This document shows positions 34,797 through 44,020 of a stretch of 64,000 nt of DNA, piece by piece. The notes below the pieces were generated by a model. It worked only from the letters and a program-made list of their open reading frames with translations. It did no database searches and had not been told where the DNA came from. Each line of letters starts with the position of its first letter. The stretch's first letter is position 1. The stretch lies in the NCBI GenBank assembly GCA_024684435.1, contig JAIKWV010000032.1:95240-159239 (forward strand), written 5' to 3'. Both the position numbers and the translations under genes were made by a program. The DNA comes from Clostridiales bacterium (GTDB lineage Bacteria; Bacillota; Clostridia; Oscillospirales; Acutalibacteraceae).

Positions 34797-35951
34797 TTAT
34801 TCTCCCTCCTTTTCCGAATCTTCCGTTCCATCCTGATCGACTTCATCCCTGTGGGGAAGGTCGGGAGTGAATATGGCGTCCACATTTATCTTTGTTTCTA
34901 TCCTGTTCCACTCTGCGGCGTCGTCATTGATAATGTCCTTTTTCTTTTCAACCTTCTTTGCCTTAATGCGGCTCAGGCTGAGTCTTTCCTTTATGGGCTT
35001 GAACGCCGGAGCGTTGTTGAAAATTATCACAGCGATAAGTATAAGGGCATAAACCAACAGTCTTAACGCGGCAAGATCGCCGGAAAGCTTTGACTGGAGC
35101 AAAAAGTTTACCACAGTGATAAGCGTTGCCGCTATGATGGAGCCGTTTATGCTGCCCATTCCGCCCAGCACCACCATAACGAGGATCTCGATGGAATAGT
35201 TGTATGAGAATGTGGTATAAAGCACCGGCGTGGTATAGTGGCCGTAGATAACGCCTGCAATACCGGCGAAGAACGCCGCTATCACGAAAACAAAGAGCTT
35301 ATAGAACGTGACGTTTATGCCCATTGCCCTTGCGGCTATTTCGTTGTCGCGTATAGCCGTGATGGCGCGGCCGTGCTTGCTCCGGATAAGATTCTGAATA
35401 AGGATAAGCACTATTACAACCACCACAAAGGCGATGATAAAGAGATCTTTCGCCTTATATGTCTTTGAAGGATATCCCATGGCGCCGCCGAAAACTTCAA
35501 GATTCTTGAATATATTTCTCACGATCTCTCCGAAAGCAAGGGTCACTATGGCAAGGTAGTCTCCCTTCAGGCGAAGTGCGGGCAGACCGATTATAAAACC
35601 GAATATAGCCGCCACTAAACCGCCTGTCAGCATTGACAGGATAAGCACAAGAAGATCACTGTCTATAACGTTCCTGAGAAGGCTCGCCACAAAGGTGCCT
35701 ATGTAAGCGCCCAGGCACATAAAGCCCGCATGACCCAGACTGAGCTCGCCCAGAAAACCTACAACGAGGTTCAGGGAAGTTGCAAGAATGATGCTGTAAG
35801 CAATACGGGAAAGAAGCCCTATGGTGGAGCGGTTGAGCGCCCCTGCGCCGTTGAGGATAATAAGCACTATGAGCACAAGCAAAACAGACGCCCATGTGGC
35901 GATATGTTTAAACTTGAACTGTTTTTTTACGTTGGAAATATATTTGCTCAT
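34797..35951 (-). CDS. livM: Branched-chain amino acid ABC transporter permease LivM
   Basis: A 384-residue permease with about nine membrane helices and the family motifs LVVGFLGELSLGHAGFMCLGAY (about 61-82, cited in part), GDYLAIVTLAFGEI and VVLGGMGSINGSI. A charged C-terminal tail of about 60 residues (KKVEKKKDI..., ending in acidic EDSEKEGE) extends past the usual family end and is likely cytosolic. Pairs with LivH to form the channel. Confidence 0.93.
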   Translation of the reverse strand: MSKYISNVKKQFKFKHIATWASVLLVLIVLIILNGAGALNRSTIGLLSRIAYSIILATSLNLVVGFLGELSLGHAGFMCLGAYIGTFVASLLRNVIDSDLLVLILSMLTGGLVAAIFGFIIGLPALRLKGDYLAIVTLAFGEIVRNIFKNLEVFGGAMGYPSKTYKAKDLFIIAFVVVVIVLILIQNLIRSKHGRAITAIRDNEIAARAMGINVTFYKLFVFVIAAFFAGIAGVIYGHYTTPVLYTTFSYNYSIEILVMVVLGGMGSINGSIIAATLITVVNFLLQSKLSGDLAALRLLVYALILIAVIIFNNAPAFKPIKERLSLSRIKAKKVEKKKDIINDDAAEWNRIETKINVDAIFTPDLPHRDEVDQDGTEDSEKEGE

Positions 35952-35955
35952 ACTC

Positions 35956-36819
35956 TTACACCTTCTCCCTTATCTTCTTGCCCAGAATACCTATGGGCTT
36001 GACCAGAAGGATGATTATCAACAGCGAAAATTCGATCGCCGTTGTATAGGGACCTATTGCAGGTATGCTCAGGCAGATCTTTTCTATCAGTCCCAGGAGC
36101 ACGCCGCCGAGCATTGCGCCGGGTATGGAACCGATACCTCCGATGACCGCCGCGGTAAACGCCTTGATACCGGGCATTGAGCCGAGAGTAGGCGTAATTG
36201 AAGGGATCTGCATAAGATAGAATAAACTTGCAAACGCCGCAAGAGCAGAACCTATGGCGAAGGTTATCATTATTATCCTGTTAACGTTAACACCCATGAG
36301 CAGGGCGGCTCCCTTATCCTCCGAAACGGCCTGCATGGCTCGTCCTGTATTCGTTTTCTTGACGAACAGTGTAAGTCCCGCCATAATAATTCCGCCCACG
36401 ACCAAAGTGATAACGGTGTTTACGTTTATCTCCTGACTGCCGATGGACATCTTGCCGAAATCCGGCAGCGTAATCGGTCGGGATTTTGAACCGTAGATCA
36501 GCTGAGCTATCGACTGCAGGAAAAAGCTGACGCCGATGGCTGTGATCAGCACTGCAAGGGGTGAAGCGCCTCTCAGGGGCTTGTAGGCAAGTTTTTCTAT
36601 CACAACACCTGATATTGTACATATTACTATGGAAAAGGCTATTGCCAGATAAGGGTTGCCCGTAAGTTCAAGCGTGGTGAGGATAGTGTACGCGCCTACC
36701 ATAATAATGTCTCCGTGGGCAAAGTTGAGCATTTTGGCAATACCGTAAACCATGGTATACCCAAGAGCTATAAGCGCATATATGGCGCCCAAGCTCAGAC
36801 CGTCTATAAATGTACTCAT
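35956..36819 (-). CDS. livH: Branched-chain amino acid ABC transporter permease LivH
   Basis: A 287-residue permease with about eight helices and LivH motifs GLSLGAIYALIALGYTMVYG at the start, MLNFAHGDIIMVGAY and AAVIGGIGSIPGAMLGG. AAGGAG precedes the ATG. The binding-protein gene lies 181 bp upstream across a stem-loop-rich gap. Confidence 0.94.
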   Translation of the reverse strand: MSTFIDGLSLGAIYALIALGYTMVYGIAKMLNFAHGDIIMVGAYTILTTLELTGNPYLAIAFSIVICTISGVVIEKLAYKPLRGASPLAVLITAIGVSFFLQSIAQLIYGSKSRPITLPDFGKMSIGSQEINVNTVITLVVGGIIMAGLTLFVKKTNTGRAMQAVSEDKGAALLMGVNVNRIIMITFAIGSALAAFASLFYLMQIPSITPTLGSMPGIKAFTAAVIGGIGSIPGAMLGGVLLGLIEKICLSIPAIGPYTTAIEFSLLIIILLVKPIGILGKKIREKV

Positions 36820-36875
36820 AATTTTTCTCCTTAGATATCAAGTGTTTACTTAAGGGTATAGCTGAAGAAATTCAA

Positions 36876-36970
36876 GCTTCACAGCGTGAAGCGGTGCAGC
36901 GCAAATTTCCTCAGCTAACAAAAATGCTGTTTAAACAGTCTATGCGTACGACCGAAAAACGGCCGTACGC
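36876..36970 (-). other. Cluster of stem-loops between livK and livH
   Basis: Read on the minus strand: an 11-bp stem with U5 loop and one G-U pair (36970-36944), a 12-bp palindrome CTGTTTAAACAG (36927-36938) followed by CATTTTTG, and GCTTCAC/GTGAAGC (36876-36892). These could end or stabilise the livK part of the mRNA, giving more binding protein than permease. Confidence 0.55.
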
Positions 36971-37000
36971 AAGACGATCAGCTGTTCAAGCTGAATTTTA

Positions 37001-38143
37001 TCAGTTGTTGTTGAGCTCAACGATCTGAGGAGCCTTTGTGCAAGCGCCTGTTGCATCCCAGGTCATTGTGCCTGTTGCGCCCTCAAGCTTGAAGGAAGGA
37101 TCGGTAATAGCCTTTACCACTGCGTCGCAGATGTCGCTGACGCTCATGTCAGCTGTAACGCCGGCTGCCTTCATTGCGTTGAAGATAGCATAAACAGCGT
37201 CATAGCCGTCTGCCGCGAACTGATCCGGAGTTGTGCCGTAGGCGTTCTGATAAGCTTTGACGAAGTTTGTAACCACATCGCTGGTGTTGTTGGCGTCGAA
37301 AGGAGTGATATACATGACCTTTACGTTTACGCCTTCGATCTGGTCGGCAATACCGTCAAGGCCGTCACATCCGAATACCACAGCCTGGCTTCCCTTGGCA
37401 ACAAGCGCCTTTGCTACAAGGCCGGCTTCCGTATAGTAGAAGGGAGTGAAAACAACATCGCAGCCTTTAAGAGCCTCTGCCTGAGTTGAGAAGTCCTTCT
37501 TATTCTCAGCGTCAAAGGTCTGAAGGATGAAGGATGCGCCCAGCTTTTCCATTTCGCCCTTGAACGCATCAAAGATACCTGATGAATAGGGATCGCTCGT
37601 ATCATAGATACAGCCGATATTCTTGTAGGTCTTTGTAAGCTCCTGAGCAGCGAGAACGCCCTGATCGGGATCGCCGAAGCATACTCTGAAAGCGTTTGTG
37701 CCCTTTTCGATCACGTTTGCCGCGGATGCGGAAGGAGTGATGAAGAAAAGGTTGTCGCTTGCCGCCTTATCTGCAAAAGCGGCGCATGAACCTGACGTGA
37801 CTGAACCGAGGGAGATCTTCATTCCCGCGTCCATGAGCGCGTCATAGCCTGTTGAAGCATCCTCAGGAGTAGCTTTGTCGTCCTTCATGTCAAAGAGAAG
37901 CTTTGTGCCGTTAAGTCCGCCGGCTTCGTTGATCTCCTTTATAGCGATCTCAGCGCCGTTCTTTGCAGATATGCCGTAAGATGAAGCATCACCTGTAAGA
38001 GGGCCGGTACCGCCTATAAGGATGGTCTTGCCGTCTCCGTCACCGTCAACGTTGCCGCCTTTGCCGCCGCAGGCTGCGAAGCAAGTTATTACCATAACAA
38101 GCACAACAGCTGCCGCAAGAACTTTTCTCATTGTCTTTTTCAT
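37001..38143 (-). CDS. livK: Branched-chain amino acid ABC transporter substrate-binding lipoprotein
   Basis: A 380-residue periplasmic-binding-protein (type I) lipoprotein; signal peptide with lipobox FAAC (Cys25) followed by a glycine-rich linker. The ILIGGTGPLTGDASSYG start of the mature domain and NEAGGLNGTKL are typical of LivJ/LivK. In this cluster it supplies Leu/Ile/Val or a related amino acid to LivHMGF. The ATG at 38143 follows AAAGGAGA at 10-11 nt. It has a near-perfect promoter and is the first gene of the cluster. Confidence 0.93.
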   Translation of the reverse strand: MKKTMRKVLAAAVVLVMVITCFAACGGKGGNVDGDGDGKTILIGGTGPLTGDASSYGISAKNGAEIAIKEINEAGGLNGTKLLFDMKDDKATPEDASTGYDALMDAGMKISLGSVTSGSCAAFADKAASDNLFFITPSASAANVIEKGTNAFRVCFGDPDQGVLAAQELTKTYKNIGCIYDTSDPYSSGIFDAFKGEMEKLGASFILQTFDAENKKDFSTQAEALKGCDVVFTPFYYTEAGLVAKALVAKGSQAVVFGCDGLDGIADQIEGVNVKVMYITPFDANNTSDVVTNFVKAYQNAYGTTPDQFAADGYDAVYAIFNAMKAAGVTADMSVSDICDAVVKAITDPSFKLEGATGTMTWDATGACTKAPQIVELNNN

Positions 38144-38206
38144 TGCCAACAATCTCCTTTTTTTATTTTATCCTCCGACGTTAGTCGAGGGGATTTACAG
38201 TAAATA

Positions 38207-38235
38207 ATTATACTATTATATACCATATATGTCAA
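38207..38235 (-). promoter_or_regulatory. Consensus sigma-A promoter for livK
   Basis: On minus: TTGACA (38235-38230), 17-bp spacer, TATAAT (38212-38207). Both hexamers match consensus exactly. Confidence 0.85.
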
Positions 38236-38285
38236 CAATAAGCTTTACCGTTTTCCGTTCGGTTATCTGAGAATATTGATTAAAT

Positions 38286-39656
38286 CTAACCTGCAAGAGC
38301 CTGCAAAACTTTGTTCGCGGCTTCCATTGCCACACCGCTGCCTGAGCCTGCGTTTTCCGCTATTACAACGACAGCAAATGGCATATCCTCCCGCAAAGAG
38401 AAACCTGCGAACCAGGAATGGGGTTTTCCGTCATCAACCTCAGCAGTGCCGGTCTTTCCGCACATCTTAAGTCCGGGAAAACGACTGTCCCCATACTTGT
38501 CGGTAACGTTGGAGCGGAGCAGTACCTTCAATTTGTCCGCGGTGGAAGGGCTTATGCTTATTGTGGAATCCTTCGGACGCATTTCGCTCATTATATAGCC
38601 TGCGGGACTTACGATTTTTTTTATTGTCTGAGGCTCCGCCGCAACTCCGCCGTTTGCTATTGCCCCCATATCTATGATTATCTGACATGGACTTACAAGT
38701 GTCGTATACTGACCGATACCCGCCCAGCCCAGTTCATAATCCTGTACGCCGGTCACATTGAACCTGCTTTTGCCTAAGTTTATCTTTGAGGCTTTCAGGC
38801 TCTGATTAAACCCAAAGGCGTTTGCCGTGGCGGTAAGCTTCTCCTCTCCCAGTTCCACCGCCAACTGCGCAAAGGCGCAGTTGCAGGATTGGTTGAGGGC
38901 CTCCTTGAAGGAAACTTTACCGTGCACGCTGTTGCATATAACAGTTCCTCCGTTCAGGGATACCTTTCCCTTACACTCAAAATTCCTGCTGTATATGTCG
39001 GGAATATTATCAATGGCACAGGCGGCGGTCACCACCTTGAAAACAGAACCCGGAACATAAAGCCCGGAAAAAAATCTGTTCAGGTAGACGCCGTTATACT
39101 TTTTTTCGTTTGTCAGCAGATCAGAAGGCTTATTCGCAATATCATAGGTGGGTTTGGAAACGTCGCACAGCACCTCTCCGGTCTTGTAGTTGTACACTCC
39201 CACCGCGCCGTTGAAGCCCTCAAGAGCCTCGTAAGCCGCTCTGGACGCCTTGGCGGAAACGGTCAGGTGTATGTCGTTTCCCTTGCCGTATTTTTTCAGG
39301 TTATATACGCCGTCAACAAGATCGTAACCCGCAAGCTGTTCGCTGTAGACCGTATGCGTTCCCGTGGGGATACAGCCCTCCGGGTCTCCTACGATATGCA
39401 GGGTCGCCTTGCGAAGGGTTGAGCTGCTGTTGAATACACGTTTTCCCTTCTCCGTCTTTGCCAGGCAGACGCCGTCGCGGTCATAGATCGAACCGCCGCA
39501 GGTAAGGGCTCCTCCGTCATAGACGTGCTTATTCGCCTTGCTGGCTGCCCATTCGTTGCCGTGAACGATAAAGTTGAATATCAGAATACCCACACCCACA
39601 AGAAAAGCGATTATAAGCATATAGATCACATATGACCGTTTTGTGGATTTATTCAT
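38286..39656 (-). CDS. Penicillin-binding protein, class B transpeptidase
   Basis: A 456-residue class B PBP that cross-links peptidoglycan. One N-terminal membrane helix (about 10-30), then the transpeptidase domain with SVFK (204-207, active-site Ser204), SCN (257-259) and KTG (401-403). It lacks the large N-terminal pedestal of PBP2 and resembles the short PbpA of Actinobacteria and Clostridia, which also pairs with RodA. The ATG at 39656 overlaps the rodA stop by 8 bp, supporting a RodA-PBP synthase pair. Confidence 0.92.
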   Translation of the reverse strand: MNKSTKRSYVIYMLIIAFLVGVGILIFNFIVHGNEWAASKANKHVYDGGALTCGGSIYDRDGVCLAKTEKGKRVFNSSSTLRKATLHIVGDPEGCIPTGTHTVYSEQLAGYDLVDGVYNLKKYGKGNDIHLTVSAKASRAAYEALEGFNGAVGVYNYKTGEVLCDVSKPTYDIANKPSDLLTNEKKYNGVYLNRFFSGLYVPGSVFKVVTAACAIDNIPDIYSRNFECKGKVSLNGGTVICNSVHGKVSFKEALNQSCNCAFAQLAVELGEEKLTATANAFGFNQSLKASKINLGKSRFNVTGVQDYELGWAGIGQYTTLVSPCQIIIDMGAIANGGVAAEPQTIKKIVSPAGYIMSEMRPKDSTISISPSTADKLKVLLRSNVTDKYGDSRFPGLKMCGKTGTAEVDDGKPHSWFAGFSLREDMPFAVVVIAENAGSGSGVAMEAANKVLQALAG

Positions 39657-40869
39657 TTGCCCACCTTCCTTCATATCCCGCGCTCTTTATGAAGCTGAAC
39701 AACGCCCAGACGCAGATCATGCTTGTGCCGCCGCGGCTGATAAACGGCAGGGTAACGCCGGTAAGGGGCAGCAGATCCATTACGCCGAACACATTAAGGG
39801 ACAGCTGGAACAGCAGCATACCTGCTGAAGCCGCCGAAAGGATCGCGTAAAAAGCCGACTTTGAGCGTTTCGCGTTTTTTACCGCGTAAAAAGCCACAAA
39901 GGCAAAACACAGGATGACCGCAAAAGCTGTTATCAGACCGAATTCTTCGCACAAGATGCCGAACACGAGATCGGTAGAAGCGGCAAATACTTCCCTTAGC
40001 TTTCCTTTGCCGATGCCCAAACCGAACAGACCGCCGCTCGCCGAATATATCATGACCCGGGTCTGCTGATAACCCTTGTCATTCATCAGCTCCCAAACAT
40101 GACGGTAGGCGGCAAATCTTTTTGCCACATAGGGCTTGAAGTAAATTATCAGCATAGCCCCCAGCAGTGCGCCGGTACATACCATGGCTATGGTACGCAG
40201 ATCGCCGGAGCGCATAAAGGCTATTATTATAAATGTTACAAAGAATATGAGCGCCGTGCCGAAATCTCTCATAAGGAACAGCATACCCACGCATACAATG
40301 GAAAATATAACATACTTTGTTATGCTGTGCATGGTCTGAAGCTTGTCCAATGTTGCGGCGCCAACAAATATAAAGGCTATTTTAACAAGCTCCGAGGGCT
40401 GTATGGAAATAGGACCCACATTTATCCAGTTAAGGGCGCCGTTTACGGTTTTTGCCAACACAAGATTGAGCCCAAGCAGTCCCACCGCCGCCGCGGCAAC
40501 GGGGGTACGCATGAACATCGCCCGTTTCGTATCCCGTAAAAACCAGAGAAAGAACGCATATACGCAGGCTCCCGCAGCAACTGCAAAAACCTGTTTGACA
40601 GCATAGGATTCGGAGATGCTTCCGCTTATTGCTATGCTTATCCCGGATAAAAAGAAGGCTATTGTTTCAAGTTCAAGGTGAGCTGTACCGGTTACTTTAC
40701 GCATTACTATCAGAAATACCCACTCAAAAAGGATATATCCCGCCGCAACGTAGAAATTTTTCATGAGTATCTCATCGTCTTTAAGAATGATCTGTGCAAA
40801 TGAGATCACCTGAAAGGTCGTTACCAAAAGCAACAATAACAGCCATTTGAAGCTTTTTGCTTTTCGCAT
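39649..40869 (-). CDS. rodA: RodA/FtsW-family peptidoglycan glycosyltransferase
   Basis: A 406-residue SEDS protein with about ten membrane helices. Family stretches: NWINVGPISIQPSELVKIAF (about 150-170), LIFFVTFIIIAF, and the GVTLPFISRGGTSM signature near the end (about 375-388). SEDS proteins polymerise glycan strands and work with a class B PBP, encoded just downstream. The ATG at 40869 follows GGGAG at 10 nt. Assigned RodA rather than FtsW from its company, as no divisome gene is near. Confidence 0.92.
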   Translation of the reverse strand: MRKAKSFKWLLLLLLVTTFQVISFAQIILKDDEILMKNFYVAAGYILFEWVFLIVMRKVTGTAHLELETIAFFLSGISIAISGSISESYAVKQVFAVAAGACVYAFFLWFLRDTKRAMFMRTPVAAAAVGLLGLNLVLAKTVNGALNWINVGPISIQPSELVKIAFIFVGAATLDKLQTMHSITKYVIFSIVCVGMLFLMRDFGTALIFFVTFIIIAFMRSGDLRTIAMVCTGALLGAMLIIYFKPYVAKRFAAYRHVWELMNDKGYQQTRVMIYSASGGLFGLGIGKGKLREVFAASTDLVFGILCEEFGLITAFAVILCFAFVAFYAVKNAKRSKSAFYAILSAASAGMLLFQLSLNVFGVMDLLPLTGVTLPFISRGGTSMICVWALFSFIKSAGYEGRWANE

Positions 40870-40888
40870 GAGTTTTACACTCCCGATT

Positions 40889-42415
40889 TTACTTCCAGAA
40901 TTTTCTGTCCAGACTTCTGTACTGGATCGCTTCCATAACGTGGGGAACGTCAACGTTCACACTGCCGTCAAGATCCGCCACCGTCCGCGCAACGCGGAGT
41001 ATCTTATCATATGCCCGGGCGGACAAACCTAAATTATCAAAAGCCCGCTCCAGCAGAGTTACTCCCTTGACCGTGGGAGTGCAGAATCTGCGGGTAAGCT
41101 CCGGGGTCATGTGGGCGTTGTCGGAAATACCGTATTTGCCGAGACGCTCCTGCTGTATCTTTCTTGCCGCGTCAACACGTTTCTTTATCTCCGCGGAGGG
41201 TTCCCCGGCGTTGTTGTCCGAAAGCTTTTCAAAATTCACCTGGGGTACCTCTATGTGAATATCTATCCTGTCCAGCAGAGGGCCCGATACCTTTGATAAA
41301 TACTTTGCCGCCGCGCCCTTGGGACAGATACATTCACGGGTGGGATGCCCGTAGTAACCGCAGGGGCAGGGATTCATGGCGCAAACCAGCATCACCGAGC
41401 ATGGATATGTGACCGAACCAGCAACTCTTGAGATAGTGACCTTGCCCTCCTCTATGGGCTGACGCAGTACCTCCATGGTGGATCTGGAAAACTCCGGAAG
41501 CTCGTCCAGGAATAGCACTCCGTTATGAGCAAGTGATATCTCCCCGGGGCGGGGTATGGTGCCGCCGCCTGAAAGTCCCGTTGAAGACACAGTGTGGTGG
41601 GGCGCCCGGAAAGGTCTGCACCGCATAAGGGAAACGTCCTTTGGCAGGGCTCCAGCGACAGAATATATTTTGGTGGTTTCAAGGCTCTCCTCAAAGGTCA
41701 TATCCGGCAGGATGGAGGGCAGACGCTTTGCCAGCATGCTCTTGCCTGAGCCGGGAGGCCCGATCATCATAATGTTGTGTCCGCCCGCGGCGGCCACCTC
41801 AAGGGCTCTTATAGCGTCGTCCTGACCCTTTACGTCCGCGAAGTCCGGCATAAACTCAACAGTTCTGCTGTTTTCATAATCCTCCGAACGCGCCGGCTTG
41901 ATCTCCGCTCTGCCGGTAAGATGTTCGATGAGCTGAATTATATTTTTTACCGGATATACGTCCACGTTATTTACAACAGAGCTTTCCGCCGCATTGTCCT
42001 CCGGCAGAAAGATCGACTTTATACCGGCGTTTCTCGCCTCTATAACCATTGGCAGAGCGCCGTTCACTCTGCGAAGGGAACCGTCCAGTGAAAGCTCCCC
42101 TATGAACGCCGCGTTTTCCAGATTGCATTTAAGCTGACGGGAAGCGCAGATCAGAGCTATGAATATGGGCAGATCGTATATGGAACCCTCTTTCCGTTTA
42201 TCCGCGGGAGCAAGGTTTACGGTTATCCTGGAAACAGGAAAGTCAAAGCCTCCGTTTTTAATTGCGGAGCGGACACGGTTGCGGGACTCGCTTACCGCCG
42301 TATCCGGCAAACCCACAACGTCAAAACGGGGAAGTCCGGAGAGCAGATCAGCCTCCACCTCCACCATAAAAGCGTCCATTCCCAGGAATCCCATACTATT
42401 TATGCTTGCAAACAC
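40889..42415 (-). CDS. comM: ComM/YifB-family Mg-chelatase-like AAA+ ATPase
   Basis: A 508-residue protein: N-terminal Lon-protease-like domain (about 1-170), AAA+ core with Walker A GPPGSGKS (219-226) and Walker B VLFLDELPEF, and a C-terminal Mg-chelatase-type domain with ARAYDKILRVARTVADLDG. In Haemophilus and others ComM is a helicase for branch migration during natural transformation. A CPCGYYGHPTRECIC cysteine cluster is present, as usual. GTG start behind AGGAGGAG. It sits between cimA and rodA. Confidence 0.93.
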   Translation of the reverse strand: MFASINSMGFLGMDAFMVEVEADLLSGLPRFDVVGLPDTAVSESRNRVRSAIKNGGFDFPVSRITVNLAPADKRKEGSIYDLPIFIALICASRQLKCNLENAAFIGELSLDGSLRRVNGALPMVIEARNAGIKSIFLPEDNAAESSVVNNVDVYPVKNIIQLIEHLTGRAEIKPARSEDYENSRTVEFMPDFADVKGQDDAIRALEVAAAGGHNIMMIGPPGSGKSMLAKRLPSILPDMTFEESLETTKIYSVAGALPKDVSLMRCRPFRAPHHTVSSTGLSGGGTIPRPGEISLAHNGVLFLDELPEFSRSTMEVLRQPIEEGKVTISRVAGSVTYPCSVMLVCAMNPCPCGYYGHPTRECICPKGAAAKYLSKVSGPLLDRIDIHIEVPQVNFEKLSDNNAGEPSAEIKKRVDAARKIQQERLGKYGISDNAHMTPELTRRFCTPTVKGVTLLERAFDNLGLSARAYDKILRVARTVADLDGSVNVDVPHVMEAIQYRSLDRKFWK

Positions 42416-42435
42416 AAATACTCTCCTCCTGAAGC

Positions 42436-44007
42436 TCAGTTTTGAGACTTTTCTTTTATTAGCTTGTGCTCTATTGAATCCACAAGGGCTATCCAGCTGG
42501 CCTCGATAACGTCGTTGGACGTGCCCACGGTCGTCCAGATATCGTCCTTATCCGCGGAGGTTATAAGTACCCTGACCTGAGCGGCTGTGGCAAATTTAGG
42601 CTCCATTACCCGGACCTTGTAGTCGGTAAGCCTTACCTCGTTCAGGCAGGGATAGAAATCTGCGAGAGCCTCTCTAAGCGCGGTATCAAGGGCGTTAACA
42701 GGACCCTCTCCGTCCGAGGCGGCTATCTTCACCGTATCGTTTACGCGGAGCTTTATGGTCGCCGTGGCGCTGTGATTGTTGTCATAGGGCAGCTCGTCCA
42801 GCACCTTGTAGCTTATAAGATCGAAGAACGACTCGTATTTTTCCGCCGCCCTTCTTATTATCAGCTCAAAGGACGCCTCTGCGCCTTCAAACTGGTAGCC
42901 TTCATATTCCTTCTGCTTAAGGTCGTTTACTATTTTGGTGACGACCTCGTCGTTTTTGCCGATATCGGGATAAAGCTGTTTTATCCTCTTGTAAACCGCC
43001 GCCTTGCCGGAAAACTCGCTTACAAGTATCCTTCTGTGATTGCCGATAAGGGCGGGGTCAATATGTTCATATGATGAATGCACCTTCAGCACTCCGTCGG
43101 AATGCATACCCGCTTTATGAGCAAAAGCGCTTCTGCCCACAAAGGGCGTAGCTTTGTGCAATGTCATGTTAGAGGTGGAAGCTATATTCCTTGCGGTGGA
43201 TGTGAGCATACTCAGATTTTTCTCCGGTATGCATTCAAATCCGCCTTTGATCTGAAGATTTGGTATGATCGCGGAAAGATTGGCGTTGCCGCATCGCTCT
43301 CCGAAGCCTATAAAAGTGCCCTGAACATGGGCGGCTCCGGCTCTAACCGCCTCTATGGAGCAGGCGGTTGCCAGGTCGCTGTCATTATGGGCGTGGATAC
43401 CGATCTTTGTGCCCGGGAACTTCCGGCAGACAAGGCGGACTATCTCCGCCACCTCCCAGGGGAAGGTGCCGCCGTTCGTGTCGCAAAGGCACAGGCAGTA
43501 AGCTCCGCCGCTGAGAGCGGCGTTGAGAGCCGCGAGAGCATAGTCCGGTTTTTCTTTGTACCCGTCAAAGAACTGCTCCGCGTCATATATCACCTGCTTG
43601 CCGTTTTCTTTCATATAGCGGCAGGTCTCTTCGATCATCTTTAAATTTTCCCCGGGCGTAGTCTGAAGAATGCTGTCCACCTGCAAAAGGCTGGTCTTGC
43701 CGAATACGGACACGATATCCGTCCCTGCCTTAATAAGCGCGGCGCAGCCCGCGTCGTCATAAACCGGCACGTTTTTTCTGCGGGTCGAGCCGAAGGCGGC
43801 GACTTTGGCGTTGACTGTTTTAACGCTTCTCATACGTTCAAATAATTCCAGATCCTTCGGATTGGAGGCAGGATTCCCCGCCTCGATAACGGATATGCCC
43901 AGCTTGTCCAGCGCTTTTACTATATCAAGTTTATCGTTTACTGAAAAAGACACGCCCTCAGCCTGGGCGCCATCCCGCAATGTGGAGTCAAGAATTTCTA
44001 TTTTCAC
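42436..44007 (-). CDS. cimA: (R)-citramalate synthase
   Basis: A 523-residue enzyme of the DRE-TIM metallolyase family with C-terminal LeuA-type regulatory domain. TLRDGAQAEGVSFS (9-22) holds the catalytic Arg/Asp; IGIHAHNDSDLA supplies metal-binding His residues. The AEGVSFS variation and the 520-residue length favour citramalate synthase over isopropylmalate synthase. It condenses pyruvate and acetyl-CoA to make isoleucine without threonine. GTG start at 44007 behind AAAGGGG. ilvN precedes it by 13 bp, which fits an isoleucine role. LeuA-like specificity cannot be fully excluded. Confidence 0.9.
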   Translation of the reverse strand: MKIEILDSTLRDGAQAEGVSFSVNDKLDIVKALDKLGISVIEAGNPASNPKDLELFERMRSVKTVNAKVAAFGSTRRKNVPVYDDAGCAALIKAGTDIVSVFGKTSLLQVDSILQTTPGENLKMIEETCRYMKENGKQVIYDAEQFFDGYKEKPDYALAALNAALSGGAYCLCLCDTNGGTFPWEVAEIVRLVCRKFPGTKIGIHAHNDSDLATACSIEAVRAGAAHVQGTFIGFGERCGNANLSAIIPNLQIKGGFECIPEKNLSMLTSTARNIASTSNMTLHKATPFVGRSAFAHKAGMHSDGVLKVHSSYEHIDPALIGNHRRILVSEFSGKAAVYKRIKQLYPDIGKNDEVVTKIVNDLKQKEYEGYQFEGAEASFELIIRRAAEKYESFFDLISYKVLDELPYDNNHSATATIKLRVNDTVKIAASDGEGPVNALDTALREALADFYPCLNEVRLTDYKVRVMEPKFATAAQVRVLITSADKDDIWTTVGTSNDVIEASWIALVDSIEHKLIKEKSQN

Positions 44008-44020
44008 AGGAAAAACCCCT

